This document shows, one piece after another, positions 29,432-42,485 of a DNA stretch of 56,865 nt. Numbering within the stretch: the stretch's first letter is position 1; each line of letters begins with the position of its first letter. The DNA is from an uncultured Bacilli bacterium (GTDB lineage Bacteria > Bacillota_I > Bacilli_A > RFN20 > CAG-288), in contig CALVXU010000009.1 in NCBI GenBank assembly GCA_944371605.1, forward strand, positions 1-56,865. The letters are read 5' to 3'. Below the pieces are notes generated by a model. That model had not been told where the DNA came from. It saw only the letters and a list, made by a program, of their open reading frames with translations, and made no database searches. The translations under genes were made by a program, and so were the position numbers.

Positions 29432-30889
29432 TCACTTATCCCCCTTGACTAAATCTTTTAAGCCAGTGATTTCTTCAATCTCTTTAGCCATTCCCAAAAC
29501 ATATCCATCCTCAAATGTACGACCGGTTATATTGATGCCAAATGGTAATCCATCTTCAAACATCAATGGCAAAGTGATTGATGGAAAACCACCGAAATTA
29601 CCTAATCCTAAAATGTTATCTAAGAAATCAGGTTTAGTCGACCATGCTGTTGATAATTCCTTGATTTTCTTCGGCTTAGAATAACTGGCAGGCAAAATCA
29701 AATAATCCAGTCCATCGAAGAATTTATTCATGTTATCGACTATTAAACGACGTGCTTTTTGAGCGCGTGAAAACATTTCGAATTGATTTTGAGACAATAG
29801 TGAGAAAGATCCGATGACAAAACGTCTCTTGATCAAATCGGAAAAGCCTTTAGTGCGGCAAGCTTTCATATATTCCTCATAAGTCTTCGGATTGCCTTCA
29901 GCTATAGGACCGAAGCGAATACCATCCAAATTAGCATTATTAGATGTGGATTCAGCACATGAGATGATCATATAAGTCGGATATAGAGCATTTAGCAGAT
30001 CGACAGGATATTCATAACAGACGACTTCATATCCGTGATCTTTTAGTTTATCGAGCAACTCATGGTATTTAGATTTCAGTCTCTCATCTTCTATCGCATC
30101 ATTGACAGCTTTAAAATAGCCAATCTTTTTTAAAGACCTTTTATTGATGACATAATCTTGATAATGTTCCTTCTTTCTTGAAGAAGAAGACATATCTTTA
30201 GAATCTTTTCCTGCTAAAGCAGTGAGGACATAAGAAGCGTCTAACACATTTCTAGTGAAATATGCGATAGTATCCAATGATGGAGCAAAGGGAAACAGAC
30301 CGAATCGAGAAATTCTCCCCCATGTCGGTTTAAATCCGACCGTTGCTGAATAACTAGCTGGTTTTCTAACTGAATCACCAGTATCAGAACCCAAAGCTAA
30401 TGGTGCGATACCTAATGCTGTGCTGCTAGCAGATCCACACGATGAACCACCGACAATTCTCTCGTGATCATAAGGATTTAAAGTTGGCCCCTTATGACCA
30501 GAAGTTCCAGTACCACCCATCGCTAATTCATCCATAGTAGTTTTAGCTACCATAATCATGCCAGCTCTTTTCAATTTAGAAATCGCTGTAGCATCAAAAA
30601 GAGGTACATATCCGTTTAAAATGTTTGACGATGCTGTAGTTTCAATCCCCTTTGTCGAGTAATTGTCCTTAGCAAGAAAAGGAATACCCTTCAAGTATTC
30701 ATCTTCTTTGATCTCACCTATTTGTTCAGCCGCTTTTCTAGCCTCTTCAAAAGCGAGTGCTTCAAAAGAATTGCAATCATCAGCTTGGATGCCTTTGATA
30801 CAATCTTCGACTAATTCGAGCGGTGTCACCTGTTTTTTAACTAGTGCATCATGTAAATATGAGATGCTATGTTTATTCCATTTGGTCAT
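29432..30889 (-). CDS. gatA: Glu-tRNA(Gln)/Asp-tRNA(Asn) amidotransferase subunit A
   Basis: Amidase subunit that frees ammonia from glutamine. 485 aa. The Ser-cisSer-Lys amidase triad is in place: Lys in FLAKDNYSTKG, the glycine/serine-rich signature GGSSCGSASSTALGIAPLALGS with the cis-Ser, and the nucleophilic Ser in GSDTGDSVRKPAS. It overlaps gatC by 17 nt and has AGGTAATC before the ATG. Confidence 0.97.
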   Translation of the reverse strand: MTKWNKHSISYLHDALVKKQVTPLELVEDCIKGIQADDCNSFEALAFEEARKAAEQIGEIKEDEYLKGIPFLAKDNYSTKGIETTASSNILNGYVPLFDATAISKLKRAGMIMVAKTTMDELAMGGTGTSGHKGPTLNPYDHERIVGGSSCGSASSTALGIAPLALGSDTGDSVRKPASYSATVGFKPTWGRISRFGLFPFAPSLDTIAYFTRNVLDASYVLTALAGKDSKDMSSSSRKKEHYQDYVINKRSLKKIGYFKAVNDAIEDERLKSKYHELLDKLKDHGYEVVCYEYPVDLLNALYPTYMIISCAESTSNNANLDGIRFGPIAEGNPKTYEEYMKACRTKGFSDLIKRRFVIGSFSLLSQNQFEMFSRAQKARRLIVDNMNKFFDGLDYLILPASYSKPKKIKELSTAWSTKPDFLDNILGLGNFGGFPSITLPLMFEDGLPFGINITGRTFEDGYVLGMAKEIEEITGLKDLVKGDK

Positions 30890-31190
30890 TTTGATTACCT
30901 ACAACTTTCGGAAGTTTGACTTGATTTCCAAGTTTTGTATGACAATTAGCTAAAGCATCTTTAGCAGCTAATGGTTTTTTAGGTTCATCTTCTCGCATAT
31001 TCCTTTGATGGTCTTTATATGGAAAAGTCATCGGCTCAACTTCATCTACCCCAGGTATCGATTTCAAAAAATCTATCTGTGTGAGAACAGTTGCAAATTC
31101 CTCATAAATCAAATCTGTCTGCTGAGGAGTTAAGGCAAACATCAAATTTGAAGCGCATTTTTCAATAACTTCTTTTGTGATTTTTATCAT
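30873..31190 (-). CDS. gatC: Glu-tRNA(Gln)/Asp-tRNA(Asn) amidotransferase subunit C
   Basis: Small subunit that links GatA and GatB. 105 aa. It has the family pattern: a helical N-terminus (IEKCASNLMFALTPQQTDLIYEEFATVLTQIDFLKSI), the VDEVEPMTFPY segment and the REDEPKKPLAAKDALANC end. The start ATG follows AGGAG. It is first in gatC-gatA-gatB. Confidence 0.95.
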   Translation of the reverse strand: MIKITKEVIEKCASNLMFALTPQQTDLIYEEFATVLTQIDFLKSIPGVDEVEPMTFPYKDHQRNMREDEPKKPLAAKDALANCHTKLGNQVKLPKVVGNQNDQME

Positions 31191-31222
31191 GATAAGCTCC
31201 TAAAATTTAACAGAATAAAATT

Positions 31223-31243
31223 ATAATAAATAATATTTATTAT
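31223..31243. repeat. Perfect 21-bp AT-only palindrome between ligA and gatC
   Basis: ATAATAAATA, one A, TATTTATTAT. On the minus strand it lies at the end of ligA and 33 bp before the gatC start. It lacks a T-run, so it is not a standard terminator. It may overlap a gatC promoter (a TATAAT follows immediately on the minus strand). Confidence 0.45.
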
Positions 31244-31250
31244 ATCTATA

Positions 31251-35572
<4,322 letters not shown>

Positions 35573-35592
35573 AATATTTTTCTTTCTTGAAA

Positions 35593-35601
35593 ATTATAGC
35601 A
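35593..35601 (-). promoter_or_regulatory. Extended -10 promoter element of pcrA-ligA
   Basis: On the minus strand TGC-TATAAT, an extended -10, ending 20 nt before the pcrA ATG. No clear -35. The leader would be about 13-15 nt without a strong ribosome site. Confidence 0.45.
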
Positions 35602-35724
35602 AAATCGATAGCCTTTTTTTATCTTAAAATACGCTTTTTAATAAACTGATTTACAGATTCTAAAGTCCTTTTATTTCGTATAGTTTTATTTCAGCTAAAG
35701 ATATGTAAATCAACGATTTAAAAA

Positions 35725-38172
35725 TCACTCTATCGACTTTAAAGATTCAGTCATATTAATCTTCTTGCTTTTAAGATTTAAAACAAGAGAGACGAGCAAT
35801 GAAACCGCAAAAGCGATGACAAAAGCGAGAAGATATGTGTACCACTGAATATGATAAATAAATGTTAAAAGATTTGTTTGATTGACAACTAATACTAAAA
35901 CCATCAGCGGATAACCGACGAATACACCTATTAAAGAGCCTATCAGAACATCTAACATTATTTCATATGTCAATGTTTTTGAAATCTCTTTATACCTGAA
36001 TCCTAAAACTTTCATCGTAGCGATATCACGCGATCTCTCAGCGATATTTAAACTAGTCAAGTTATAAATGACGACAATGGATAGGAGAATAGCAAATATT
36101 TTTACGATGTCTGTCATCGTTGAAATAGTCGATAAAATATTATCAGCCTCTTTCAACACATCTTCCTTGCTCATCATAGAAAGAATATTGAAATTCGCCA
36201 TCAGTTCTTCTTCGAAAGCAGCTGAATCGACGCCATCATTCAAGTTTATATAATAACTTGAAGGAGCACTCAACTCTTCGGGATAATTCTTTTGTAAATC
36301 ATATATTCCACGCAAAAAAGCCGATTCAAAAACATATGTCACTTTTTTATTATAAACTTGTCCATTCATGACAATTCTCAATTCTTGCCCAGACTTGATG
36401 CCGAGCTGTTCAGCAGTAGTCGCATCGATGCTAACTCCATCATCGACGCCAACTGGTATCAAGAAATAATCAGAATTTTCTTCGAGTAATATCATATCTG
36501 TGTTTACTTGGCTTTCATAACTAGCGATAACTGAAAAATTATAATATGATTCAGCACGTTTTACTTCTGTCATGTCATTCACATCTGCTAAAAATTCATC
36601 TTTATTTTCATCAGTCACAACGACCATATCGAAGCTTTGGTTAACATTGAAATCTAAAGAGATATCATAGTTTAGAGTGTCCATAATACCAAAACCACAT
36701 ACTAATAAAGCAGAGCACCCTAAAGTACCTAAAATAACCATTAAAGATTTACCTTTATTGCGAAAAACATTTCTGATTGCCATTCTAAATTCAATGCTAG
36801 AATGTTTTTGAAAAAATGAGTTGCTATCGACAGGTTTAACTTTCTTAATAGTAACTTTTGGTCTCAAAGTGTCACACGGCTTTTCTTTTATTACATGATA
36901 TGACATCAGAAAAGCACAGAGGCCAGAAAGCACTAAAATGATGAATACGATTAATAACGTCAACGGATAGAAAAACTTAACTGGCAATTCTGGAATATCC
37001 CATAGTATTTGATATTTTATCCCTAAAACGTTAGGGATAAATAATGGTCCGACAAAAAATCCTAGGAGTGCACCAATAAAACATAAAACCACGCCATAAA
37101 GAGTGTAATGAGCATAAATCTTATATTTTGGAACACCGATAGCTTTTAAAGCACCGATCTGTGATCTTTCTTTGATTATCATCTGAGATAAAGTAGTCAA
37201 TATCACCAAGACTGAGACTAAAAAGAAGATGACAGGGAAAACAAAAGTTAAAGCCATCGCTTGATCACATTCTTGCTTTAACTCTTTATATTCAGACATC
37301 TCAGTGCCTAAGGAGCAAGATATCAGTTGGCCACTAGATAATAATTGCTGTATCTTTGTTTGAACTATATTTGGCTCTGAGCTCTTGATCACTAATTGAT
37401 TAGTCAGCTTAGAATACATTTCTTGAATAATATTTTCTAAATCAAAATCATTTCCAAATAAATGATAAATAGCATCGATAAGTTCCAAATTATAATTAGA
37501 TGAAATAGCTGCAGAAATCTGTTTTATCAAATAATTTGAATCGACATAAGCAGTAGATAAAGAAAAAGTCGAATTTTGAACAGCCTCTGGATGATACATC
37601 AAACCTGTTATTTCAAATGGAATTGAGATTTTACTCGAATTCAAAAAATCTTCTTTTCCTTCTCTCACGAATAGCTTAGCTAATCGTTTGATATTATCAT
37701 CGATTGAAAAATACGAGGAATCGATGCTCAATGTGATTGTCGAACCGATTTTTAATCCACGATTATTAGCATAAGTATCTGTTAATACCAGACCTCTAGT
37801 ACCATCTATTAGAAGAGGTGTTGATATAGTTGAATCCTCAGAGGCGCCGACTAAATATAAAATGCTTCCGCCATTATCAACTGGTAGATATAATCTCTCT
37901 TCAACTTTATCTACTTCAGCATAATTTGCGATAGTTGATTTCTCATCTTGGGTCAGTGAAGTAGTAGTGACATATAAATCCGCATAATTTGTTTGAGTGT
38001 ACAAATAATCCGCACGTTCTTGCAAATTTTTAGCATTAGAAGTCAATCCGCTGAATAAACAGATAGCTAAAAAAGAAATAGCGATAATAGATATCAACTG
38101 TTTCCAATTCTTAATCAATGAGCGGAAAAGATTTTTTAATAATAAAAATGACGTTCTGCTATGCTTTACCAT
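35725..38172 (-). CDS. ABC exporter permease with two FtsX domains
   Basis: 815-aa membrane protein. TM1 is near residues 27-45, a large extracytoplasmic domain follows (about 50-300), then an FtsX domain with TMs near 310-335, 355-385 and 405-430. A second unit comprises a TM near 480-500, an extracellular domain (to about 680) and three C-terminal TMs ('IAERSRDIATMKVLGF' between). This is the layout of large Firmicutes FtsX-type permeases (SalY/BceB-related or lipoprotein/peptide exporters). With the ATPase downstream of the same promoter it forms a complete transporter. The cargo is unknown, and no two-component system is nearby. Confidence 0.88.
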   Translation of the reverse strand: MVKHSRTSFLLLKNLFRSLIKNWKQLISIIAISFLAICLFSGLTSNAKNLQERADYLYTQTNYADLYVTTTSLTQDEKSTIANYAEVDKVEERLYLPVDNGGSILYLVGASEDSTISTPLLIDGTRGLVLTDTYANNRGLKIGSTITLSIDSSYFSIDDNIKRLAKLFVREGKEDFLNSSKISIPFEITGLMYHPEAVQNSTFSLSTAYVDSNYLIKQISAAISSNYNLELIDAIYHLFGNDFDLENIIQEMYSKLTNQLVIKSSEPNIVQTKIQQLLSSGQLISCSLGTEMSEYKELKQECDQAMALTFVFPVIFFLVSVLVILTTLSQMIIKERSQIGALKAIGVPKYKIYAHYTLYGVVLCFIGALLGFFVGPLFIPNVLGIKYQILWDIPELPVKFFYPLTLLIVFIILVLSGLCAFLMSYHVIKEKPCDTLRPKVTIKKVKPVDSNSFFQKHSSIEFRMAIRNVFRNKGKSLMVILGTLGCSALLVCGFGIMDTLNYDISLDFNVNQSFDMVVVTDENKDEFLADVNDMTEVKRAESYYNFSVIASYESQVNTDMILLEENSDYFLIPVGVDDGVSIDATTAEQLGIKSGQELRIVMNGQVYNKKVTYVFESAFLRGIYDLQKNYPEELSAPSSYYINLNDGVDSAAFEEELMANFNILSMMSKEDVLKEADNILSTISTMTDIVKIFAILLSIVVIYNLTSLNIAERSRDIATMKVLGFRYKEISKTLTYEIMLDVLIGSLIGVFVGYPLMVLVLVVNQTNLLTFIYHIQWYTYLLAFVIAFAVSLLVSLVLNLKSKKINMTESLKSIE

Positions 38173-38870
38173 TCTATGTCATCCAAAGTTTCTTTTTTTT
38201 CTAATTTTTTGTCTTCTAAGATTTGTCCATCACCGATACGAATCAATCTCGTCGCTGCTTGCGCCAATGATGAATTATGCGTGACGATTAAAACAGTTGT
38301 CTTAAATTTTGTTGATAAAGAATAAAGCAATTTAATGATCAATGAACCGGTTTTAGAGTCCAATGCTCCTGTCGGTTCATCACATAATAATAATTTTGGA
38401 TTTTTTACAATAGCTCGAGCAATCGAAACCCTTTGCTGTTCTCCACCAGATAACTGACCCGGAAAATTATTACTCCTTGTTTCGAGACCAACCTCCTTCA
38501 ACACTTCTTTAGTATCTAAAGGTTCTTTGACGATAGAAGCAGCTAAATCCACATTTTCAAATGCGGTTAAGTTATTCAATAAATTATAAAATTGAAAGAC
38601 GAATCCGATATCGTTTCTTCGAAACTCTTCAAGAGTTTTGGCGTCAGCCTTAGCGATGTCTTTTCCATCAAAAATATAGTTGCCACTAGTAGCGTTATCC
38701 ATCCCACCTAAAAGATTTAAGAGCGTGGTTTTACCAGCTCCTGAAGCGCCTAGAATGACGACGAATTCACCTTCTTCTATTGTGAACGAAACATTCTTTA
38801 GCGCATGAACTAATGCGGTTTTTTCACTACCATAATCTTTAGTTAAATTCTTAACTTCAATCAAGCTCAT
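38166..38870 (-). CDS. ABC transporter ATPase, LolD/MacB type
   Basis: ATPase partner of the FtsX-type permease (4-codon-scale overlap, 7 nt). From ATG 38870 (MSLIEVKNLTKDYG) it is 234 aa. Walker A is GASGAGKTT, Q-loop VFQFYNLL, signature LSGGEQQR, Walker B LLLCDEPTGALDSKTG, H-loop IVTHNSSLA. The EPTGALD Walker B is typical of LolD/MacB ATPases. The frame is open to an ATG at 38891, but a TATAAT overlaps that codon, so 38870 is the better start, although its ribosome site (GTGAG) is weak. Confidence 0.93.
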   Translation of the reverse strand: MSLIEVKNLTKDYGSEKTALVHALKNVSFTIEEGEFVVILGASGAGKTTLLNLLGGMDNATSGNYIFDGKDIAKADAKTLEEFRRNDIGFVFQFYNLLNNLTAFENVDLAASIVKEPLDTKEVLKEVGLETRSNNFPGQLSGGEQQRVSIARAIVKNPKLLLCDEPTGALDSKTGSLIIKLLYSLSTKFKTTVLIVTHNSSLAQAATRLIRIGDGQILEDKKLEKKETLDDIEW

Positions 38871-38889
38871 ATCAAAGTTCTCACAGACC

Positions 38890-38923
38890 ATTATAATTAT
38901 AGCGATTGTGAAATCTTTTTAAA
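38890..38923 (-). promoter_or_regulatory. Promoter of the ABC exporter genes
   Basis: On the minus strand: TTTAAA (38918-38923), 16 nt, TATAAT (38896-38901), with a second tandem TATAAT at 38890-38895. It sits back to back with the NERD-gene promoter. Confidence 0.45.
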
Positions 38924-38927
38924 CTCC

Positions 38928-38956
38928 TTTATATAAAATCATATTTCAGTTAAAAT
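38928..38956 (+). promoter_or_regulatory. Promoter of the NERD-domain gene
   Basis: TTTATA (38928-38933, weak), 17 nt, TAAAAT (38951-38956). ATG 38963 follows after 6 nt with no Shine-Dalgarno, so a leaderless mRNA is likely. Confidence 0.45.
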
Positions 38957-38962
38957 TAAATC

Positions 38963-39628
38963 ATGATCGCTTTATTAATTATCATATTGATCGTTGTCAT
39001 CGTTTTCATATTATTTTTAATCATTCATCATTTTTCAGATAAAAAGCACCCGACAAGTGCTGAAGACAAATTTCAAAATCGTAATGACGCTATAGGTAAA
39101 CAAGGTGAAGAGATTGTGAAACAATACATCAATAATTTCAAAGACAAAGATGAAGTATTGATTAACAATTTTTCATATAAGGATAAATATGATACTAGTC
39201 ATGAAATTGACCATATCTTTTGTAGTAAACGTGGTATTTTTGTTATTGAGACTAAAAATCGCGCTGGCATCATCAAACAAACAAGTGAAGATCAATTTGT
39301 TCAAATTCTTAAAGATGGTGAGATAAAACACCCTTTTCGCTCACCGATGAAGCAAAATGAGGGACATATCAAATCACTGACTTATCTACTAAAAGATAAT
39401 GGCATATATTTAACCTATGAAGAAAGTTCAACTATTTTTCATTCTATCATCGTTTTTATCAATAGCGATATCAGTTCAATCTCGGATTCATCATGCATCA
39501 ATCTCAAAGATTTAAAAGAAAAAATCGAATCTTATCCCATTTTGATAAATCAGCAGTTGATACAAGACATCTCAAACACTATTTTACTATTGCAAACTAA
39601 ACTGATGATAAATGATGATGCCAAATAA
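38963..39628 (+). CDS. Membrane-anchored NERD-domain protein
   Basis: 221 aa. One N-terminal TM segment (residues 2-22, almost all Ile/Leu/Val) is followed by a cytoplasmic NERD (nuclease-related) domain at about 44-165. The restriction-like core is visible: GKQGEEIV, EIDHIFCSKRGIFVIETKNRAG, giving Asp83, Glu96 and Lys98 as a PD-(D/E)xK-style set. NERD proteins are predicted nucleases often linked to DNA processing or mobile elements. It is alone on its strand and divergent from the ABC genes. There is no ribosome site, and the -10 box lies 6 nt from the start. Confidence 0.85.
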   Translation: MIALLIIILIVVIVFILFLIIHHFSDKKHPTSAEDKFQNRNDAIGKQGEEIVKQYINNFKDKDEVLINNFSYKDKYDTSHEIDHIFCSKRGIFVIETKNRAGIIKQTSEDQFVQILKDGEIKHPFRSPMKQNEGHIKSLTYLLKDNGIYLTYEESSTIFHSIIVFINSDISSISDSSCINLKDLKEKIESYPILINQQLIQDISNTILLLQTKLMINDDAK

Positions 39629-39645
39629 ACTTTTGAAGTGAAATC

Positions 39646-39691
39646 AAAAAATCCTCAGCATATTTATCAATCACTTGATAAAGACTGAGGA
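39646..39691 (-). terminator. Terminator of tRNA-Gln
   Basis: TCCTCAG (39652-39658) pairs with CTGAGGA (39685-39691), and an inner stem TTTATCA/TGATAAA extends it. On the minus strand six T residues follow (39646-39651). It lies 18 bp after the tRNA 3' end. Confidence 0.8.
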
Positions 39692-39708
39692 ACATATAAA
39701 CATAATTT

Positions 39709-39780
39709 CTGGGGTAATTGGATTCGAACCAATGCATCGCAGTTTCAGAGACTGTTGTCTTACCGCTTGACTATACCCCA
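39709..39780 (-). tRNA. tRNA-Gln(CUG)
   Basis: Read on the minus strand: acceptor TGGGGTA/TACCCCA, discriminator G, D-loop AAGCGGTAA, anticodon loop CTCTGAA with anticodon CTG, T-loop TTCGAAT. 72 nt, no encoded CCA. The first anticodon-stem pair (27-43) is an A-C mismatch; the other four pair normally. With gatCAB in the window, it is probably charged by Glu-tRNA amidation. Confidence 0.9.
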
Positions 39781-39794
39781 ATGACAGCATTAAA

Positions 39795-39823
39795 AATATA
39801 AAATCTCAACTCGTATTTGTCAA
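39795..39823 (-). promoter_or_regulatory. Strong promoter of tRNA-Gln
   Basis: On the minus strand TTGACA (39818-39823), 17 nt, TATATT (39795-39800), 14 nt before the tRNA 5' end. This is a consensus -35, directly adjoining the rlmH stop codon. Confidence 0.8.
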
Positions 39824-40297
39824 CTATTTATCATATGGCTTGTTGTTTCTGATCAAAAAAGAGCGATAAACTTGTTCTAAAACTAATAGCAAAGCATGAT
39901 AATGAGTAAAGGTTAAAGTGGAGAGAGAAAAAGAATAATCAGCTCGTTTTCTCAACTTATCTGAAATACCATTTGACGAGCCGATATAAAACACAAGATT
40001 ATTACTAGACACTGATATCTTTTCCATCTCATGAGCAAAGCTCTTAGAATCAAGCAATGAGCTATGAATATCAGCCAATATCAAAAAATCATCCTTTTTT
40101 AATGACTTCAAAACAATATTTGCCTCATCATCAAGAGCGTTTAGAATGTCTTTTTGTGAATCAGATTTAGGCGTTTCTTCTTTGATATATTGAAGATTCA
40201 CTTTAGCATACTTGCTGATTCTTTTTAAATAATCAGCATATAGTTCATTTAAACTATCTGATTTTTTCTTTCCAGGAATGATAAAACGAATGTTCAT
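39824..40297 (-). CDS. rlmH: 23S rRNA pseudouridine-1915 N3-methyltransferase
   Basis: SPOUT enzyme that methylates pseudouridine 1915 in 23S rRNA. 157 aa, the family length. The SAM-binding knot is seen as VFYIGSSNGIS, with LSTLTFTHYHALLLVLEQVYRSFLI following. The C-terminal tail reads NNKPYDK, close to the usual G.PYH(K/R). It overlaps walJ by 4 nt; RluD-type enzymes can make the pseudouridine substrate. Confidence 0.96.
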   Translation of the reverse strand: MNIRFIIPGKKKSDSLNELYADYLKRISKYAKVNLQYIKEETPKSDSQKDILNALDDEANIVLKSLKKDDFLILADIHSSLLDSKSFAHEMEKISVSSNNLVFYIGSSNGISDKLRKRADYSFSLSTLTFTHYHALLLVLEQVYRSFLIRNNKPYDK

Positions 40298-41052
40298 CTA
40301 TGGCCACCTTTGGTTGATTTACTCGCACTAGCTATCTTGACTTCCACATCCGGTATATAAGCCAACTGTCCCATCATCACTTTTTCATAAGTGCTAAGAG
40401 CTAATTCTGGAGTATTACATTCTTCTGATAAATGTGCTAAAACAACTTCTTTAGTATCACTTGTCATAAAAAGAGAAAGATAATACGCGCAATCGATGTT
40501 CGATAAATGTCCATAATCTGAAACAATTCTTTTAACGAGATAGTCCGGTCTTGATGATTCATAAAGCATTTTTGGATCATGATTACTCTCTAAAATATAA
40601 TAAGTTGCGCCAGTGAGAAATTGAAATGCTTTTTCAGGTATAAAGCCAGTATCTGTGATATACACTAATTTTTCATCTCCGCCTTTGATGACAAATCCTA
40701 AAGTATTTTTGGCATCATGCGATAAAGGGATAGTAAAAATCTCTAAGTTTTTAATCTTAAAAGTTTGATAAGGATACATGAGATGATCAGATAAAACTGT
40801 AATATCTTTTGGTAATGAGTCAGTCGAAGAAAACAATTTATCAACAGGTGCATTAAAAGCATTAGAAGCGTGATCTGAATGATCATGAGTAATCAAAAAA
40901 GCATCGATATCCGAAAAGCCTAAACCATATTCAGATAAAGCGGTGACAACTCTTTTTTTTGATATGCCAAAATCGATTAAAATAACAGTGTCTTCAAATA
41001 TGACTAAAGTGGCATTGCCTTTAGAACCCGAAGAAATAACATCAAAAATCAT
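40294..41052 (-). CDS. walJ: Metallo-beta-lactamase-fold protein, YycJ/WalJ type
   Basis: 252 aa. It has the MBL-fold metal motif ITHDHSDHAS, preceded by VISSGSKGNATLV and ILIDFGIS, typical of YycJ/WalJ. WalJ proteins are exonuclease-like and linked to the WalRK cell-wall regulon and to DNA replication timing. Here walRK itself is absent and the gene sits between dnaB and rlmH, overlapping dnaB by 11 nt. Confidence 0.9.
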   Translation of the reverse strand: MIFDVISSGSKGNATLVIFEDTVILIDFGISKKRVVTALSEYGLGFSDIDAFLITHDHSDHASNAFNAPVDKLFSSTDSLPKDITVLSDHLMYPYQTFKIKNLEIFTIPLSHDAKNTLGFVIKGGDEKLVYITDTGFIPEKAFQFLTGATYYILESNHDPKMLYESSRPDYLVKRIVSDYGHLSNIDCAYYLSLFMTSDTKEVVLAHLSEECNTPELALSTYEKVMMGQLAYIPDVEVKIASASKSTKGGHR

Positions 41053-42484
41053 GATCTTCTTCTACGATATTAAACGAACAGTGCGACTTATCAAAAATAA
41101 ATTTCAAGTCGCCTAAGCGGCCATTACGATTTTTGACAATGCTTACATCAACTTCTGAAATTGGATTAGAGTTGTCAGGTTGCTCAGCTAAGATATCATC
41201 ACCTTTTTTATTGCTGGCAGAATAATAGTCTGGACGATATAACATCATGATGATATCAGCATCCTGCTCAATAGAGCCAGAATCTCTGATATCAGAGATT
41301 TGCGGTCGATGGTTGTCACGTTTTTCAGTATCACGATTGAGCTGTGTCAAAGCGACAATCGGTATCTCTAAACTTTTAGCCATCAACTTGATCTGACGTG
41401 AAATCTCTGACACTTCTGATTGACGATTATCGTTTCGTCCAGATCCAGAAATCAAACCTAAATAGTCGATTGCGATAAGACCGACATTCGGAATCAAATT
41501 CTTCAGCTTTTTGCATTTTGCCATGATATCTAAAATTTTCGCACCTGGGTTATCATCAATAAATATTGGTAATTGCGACAATTCTATCAAACCATTCTGC
41601 AGTTTCTGAGCGATCATCGTATCTTCATCGGTCTGTGGATCGACTAAAATCGCTTCTTTAGTTGATCCATGTAAATAAGATAAAGAATTGATTTCCTCAG
41701 ATGTGAGATTAGAAACTAAAGAGAGAAGACGCATTGCGACTTCACGTGTACTCATTTCTAAGGTGAATAAAATAGCTGGAACACCTTTTTTAGCTACTTG
41801 ATAAATCAAATTTAGTGCAAAAGCAGTTTTACCGACTGATGGACGAGCACCAACGACAATCATCGCGCCTTTTTGCCAGCCCCTAGTCAAACGATCTAAC
41901 TCGGCAAAACCAGTCTCCTGTCCAGTGATGCCATCAGGCCTTTTACCTTTAGACTTAAACTCATCGGTCTGTTTAACTAGACTAGAGATAATCTCATCAG
42001 ATATCGTACCCATATTAGCGACATCAGCGACACGTCTTTGCTGAGTCACTTTTAGGATATTAGCTTCAGCCTCACCGATAAAATCGCTGATATCAGTGAT
42101 TGGCTTATCACTAGCATTTTTAGTGATGTTAGTTAAAGTCCCTAAAAATTTGCTCAGCAATGACTTATCTCTGATTGTATCGATATAGTTCTCAACTGGA
42201 GCAGTACCAATACCTTTTTCGATGATTGTATAAAGATAGTCAGGACCACCGATCGCATCTAACAGTTTTAAATTTGTCAACTCACTCAAAAGATTAGGAA
42301 CGTCAATGACCAGCTGTTTTTTATCCATCTCTAAAAAAGTTTGGAACAAAATCCTATTTCTAGAGTCCATGAAATCTTCGGGTGTGAGCTGAGTGGCAGC
42401 CGTCAGCAAAGTGTTAGAAGTGTCATCGTTTAAAATCTTGGCTAAGATTGATATTTCCGATAAGTCTATTTTATTAGCGGGCAT
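41042..42484 (-). CDS. dnaB: Replicative DNA helicase DnaB (DnaC in Bacillus)
   Basis: Hexameric fork helicase. 480 aa. N-terminal domain (about 1-110) with a helical linker, then the RecA-like core: Walker A GARPSVGKTAFALN, FTLEMSTREVAMRLL, Walker B LIAIDYLGLISG, ALTQLNRDTEKR, the arginine-finger region and a C-terminal 'SIVKNRNGRLGDLKFIFD'. No intein. It follows rplI by 1 bp, in the standard gdpP-rplI-dnaB order. Confidence 0.98.
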   Translation of the reverse strand: MPANKIDLSEISILAKILNDDTSNTLLTAATQLTPEDFMDSRNRILFQTFLEMDKKQLVIDVPNLLSELTNLKLLDAIGGPDYLYTIIEKGIGTAPVENYIDTIRDKSLLSKFLGTLTNITKNASDKPITDISDFIGEAEANILKVTQQRRVADVANMGTISDEIISSLVKQTDEFKSKGKRPDGITGQETGFAELDRLTRGWQKGAMIVVGARPSVGKTAFALNLIYQVAKKGVPAILFTLEMSTREVAMRLLSLVSNLTSEEINSLSYLHGSTKEAILVDPQTDEDTMIAQKLQNGLIELSQLPIFIDDNPGAKILDIMAKCKKLKNLIPNVGLIAIDYLGLISGSGRNDNRQSEVSEISRQIKLMAKSLEIPIVALTQLNRDTEKRDNHRPQISDIRDSGSIEQDADIIMMLYRPDYYSASNKKGDDILAEQPDNSNPISEVDVSIVKNRNGRLGDLKFIFDKSHCSFNIVEEDHDF

Positions 42485-42485
42485 T

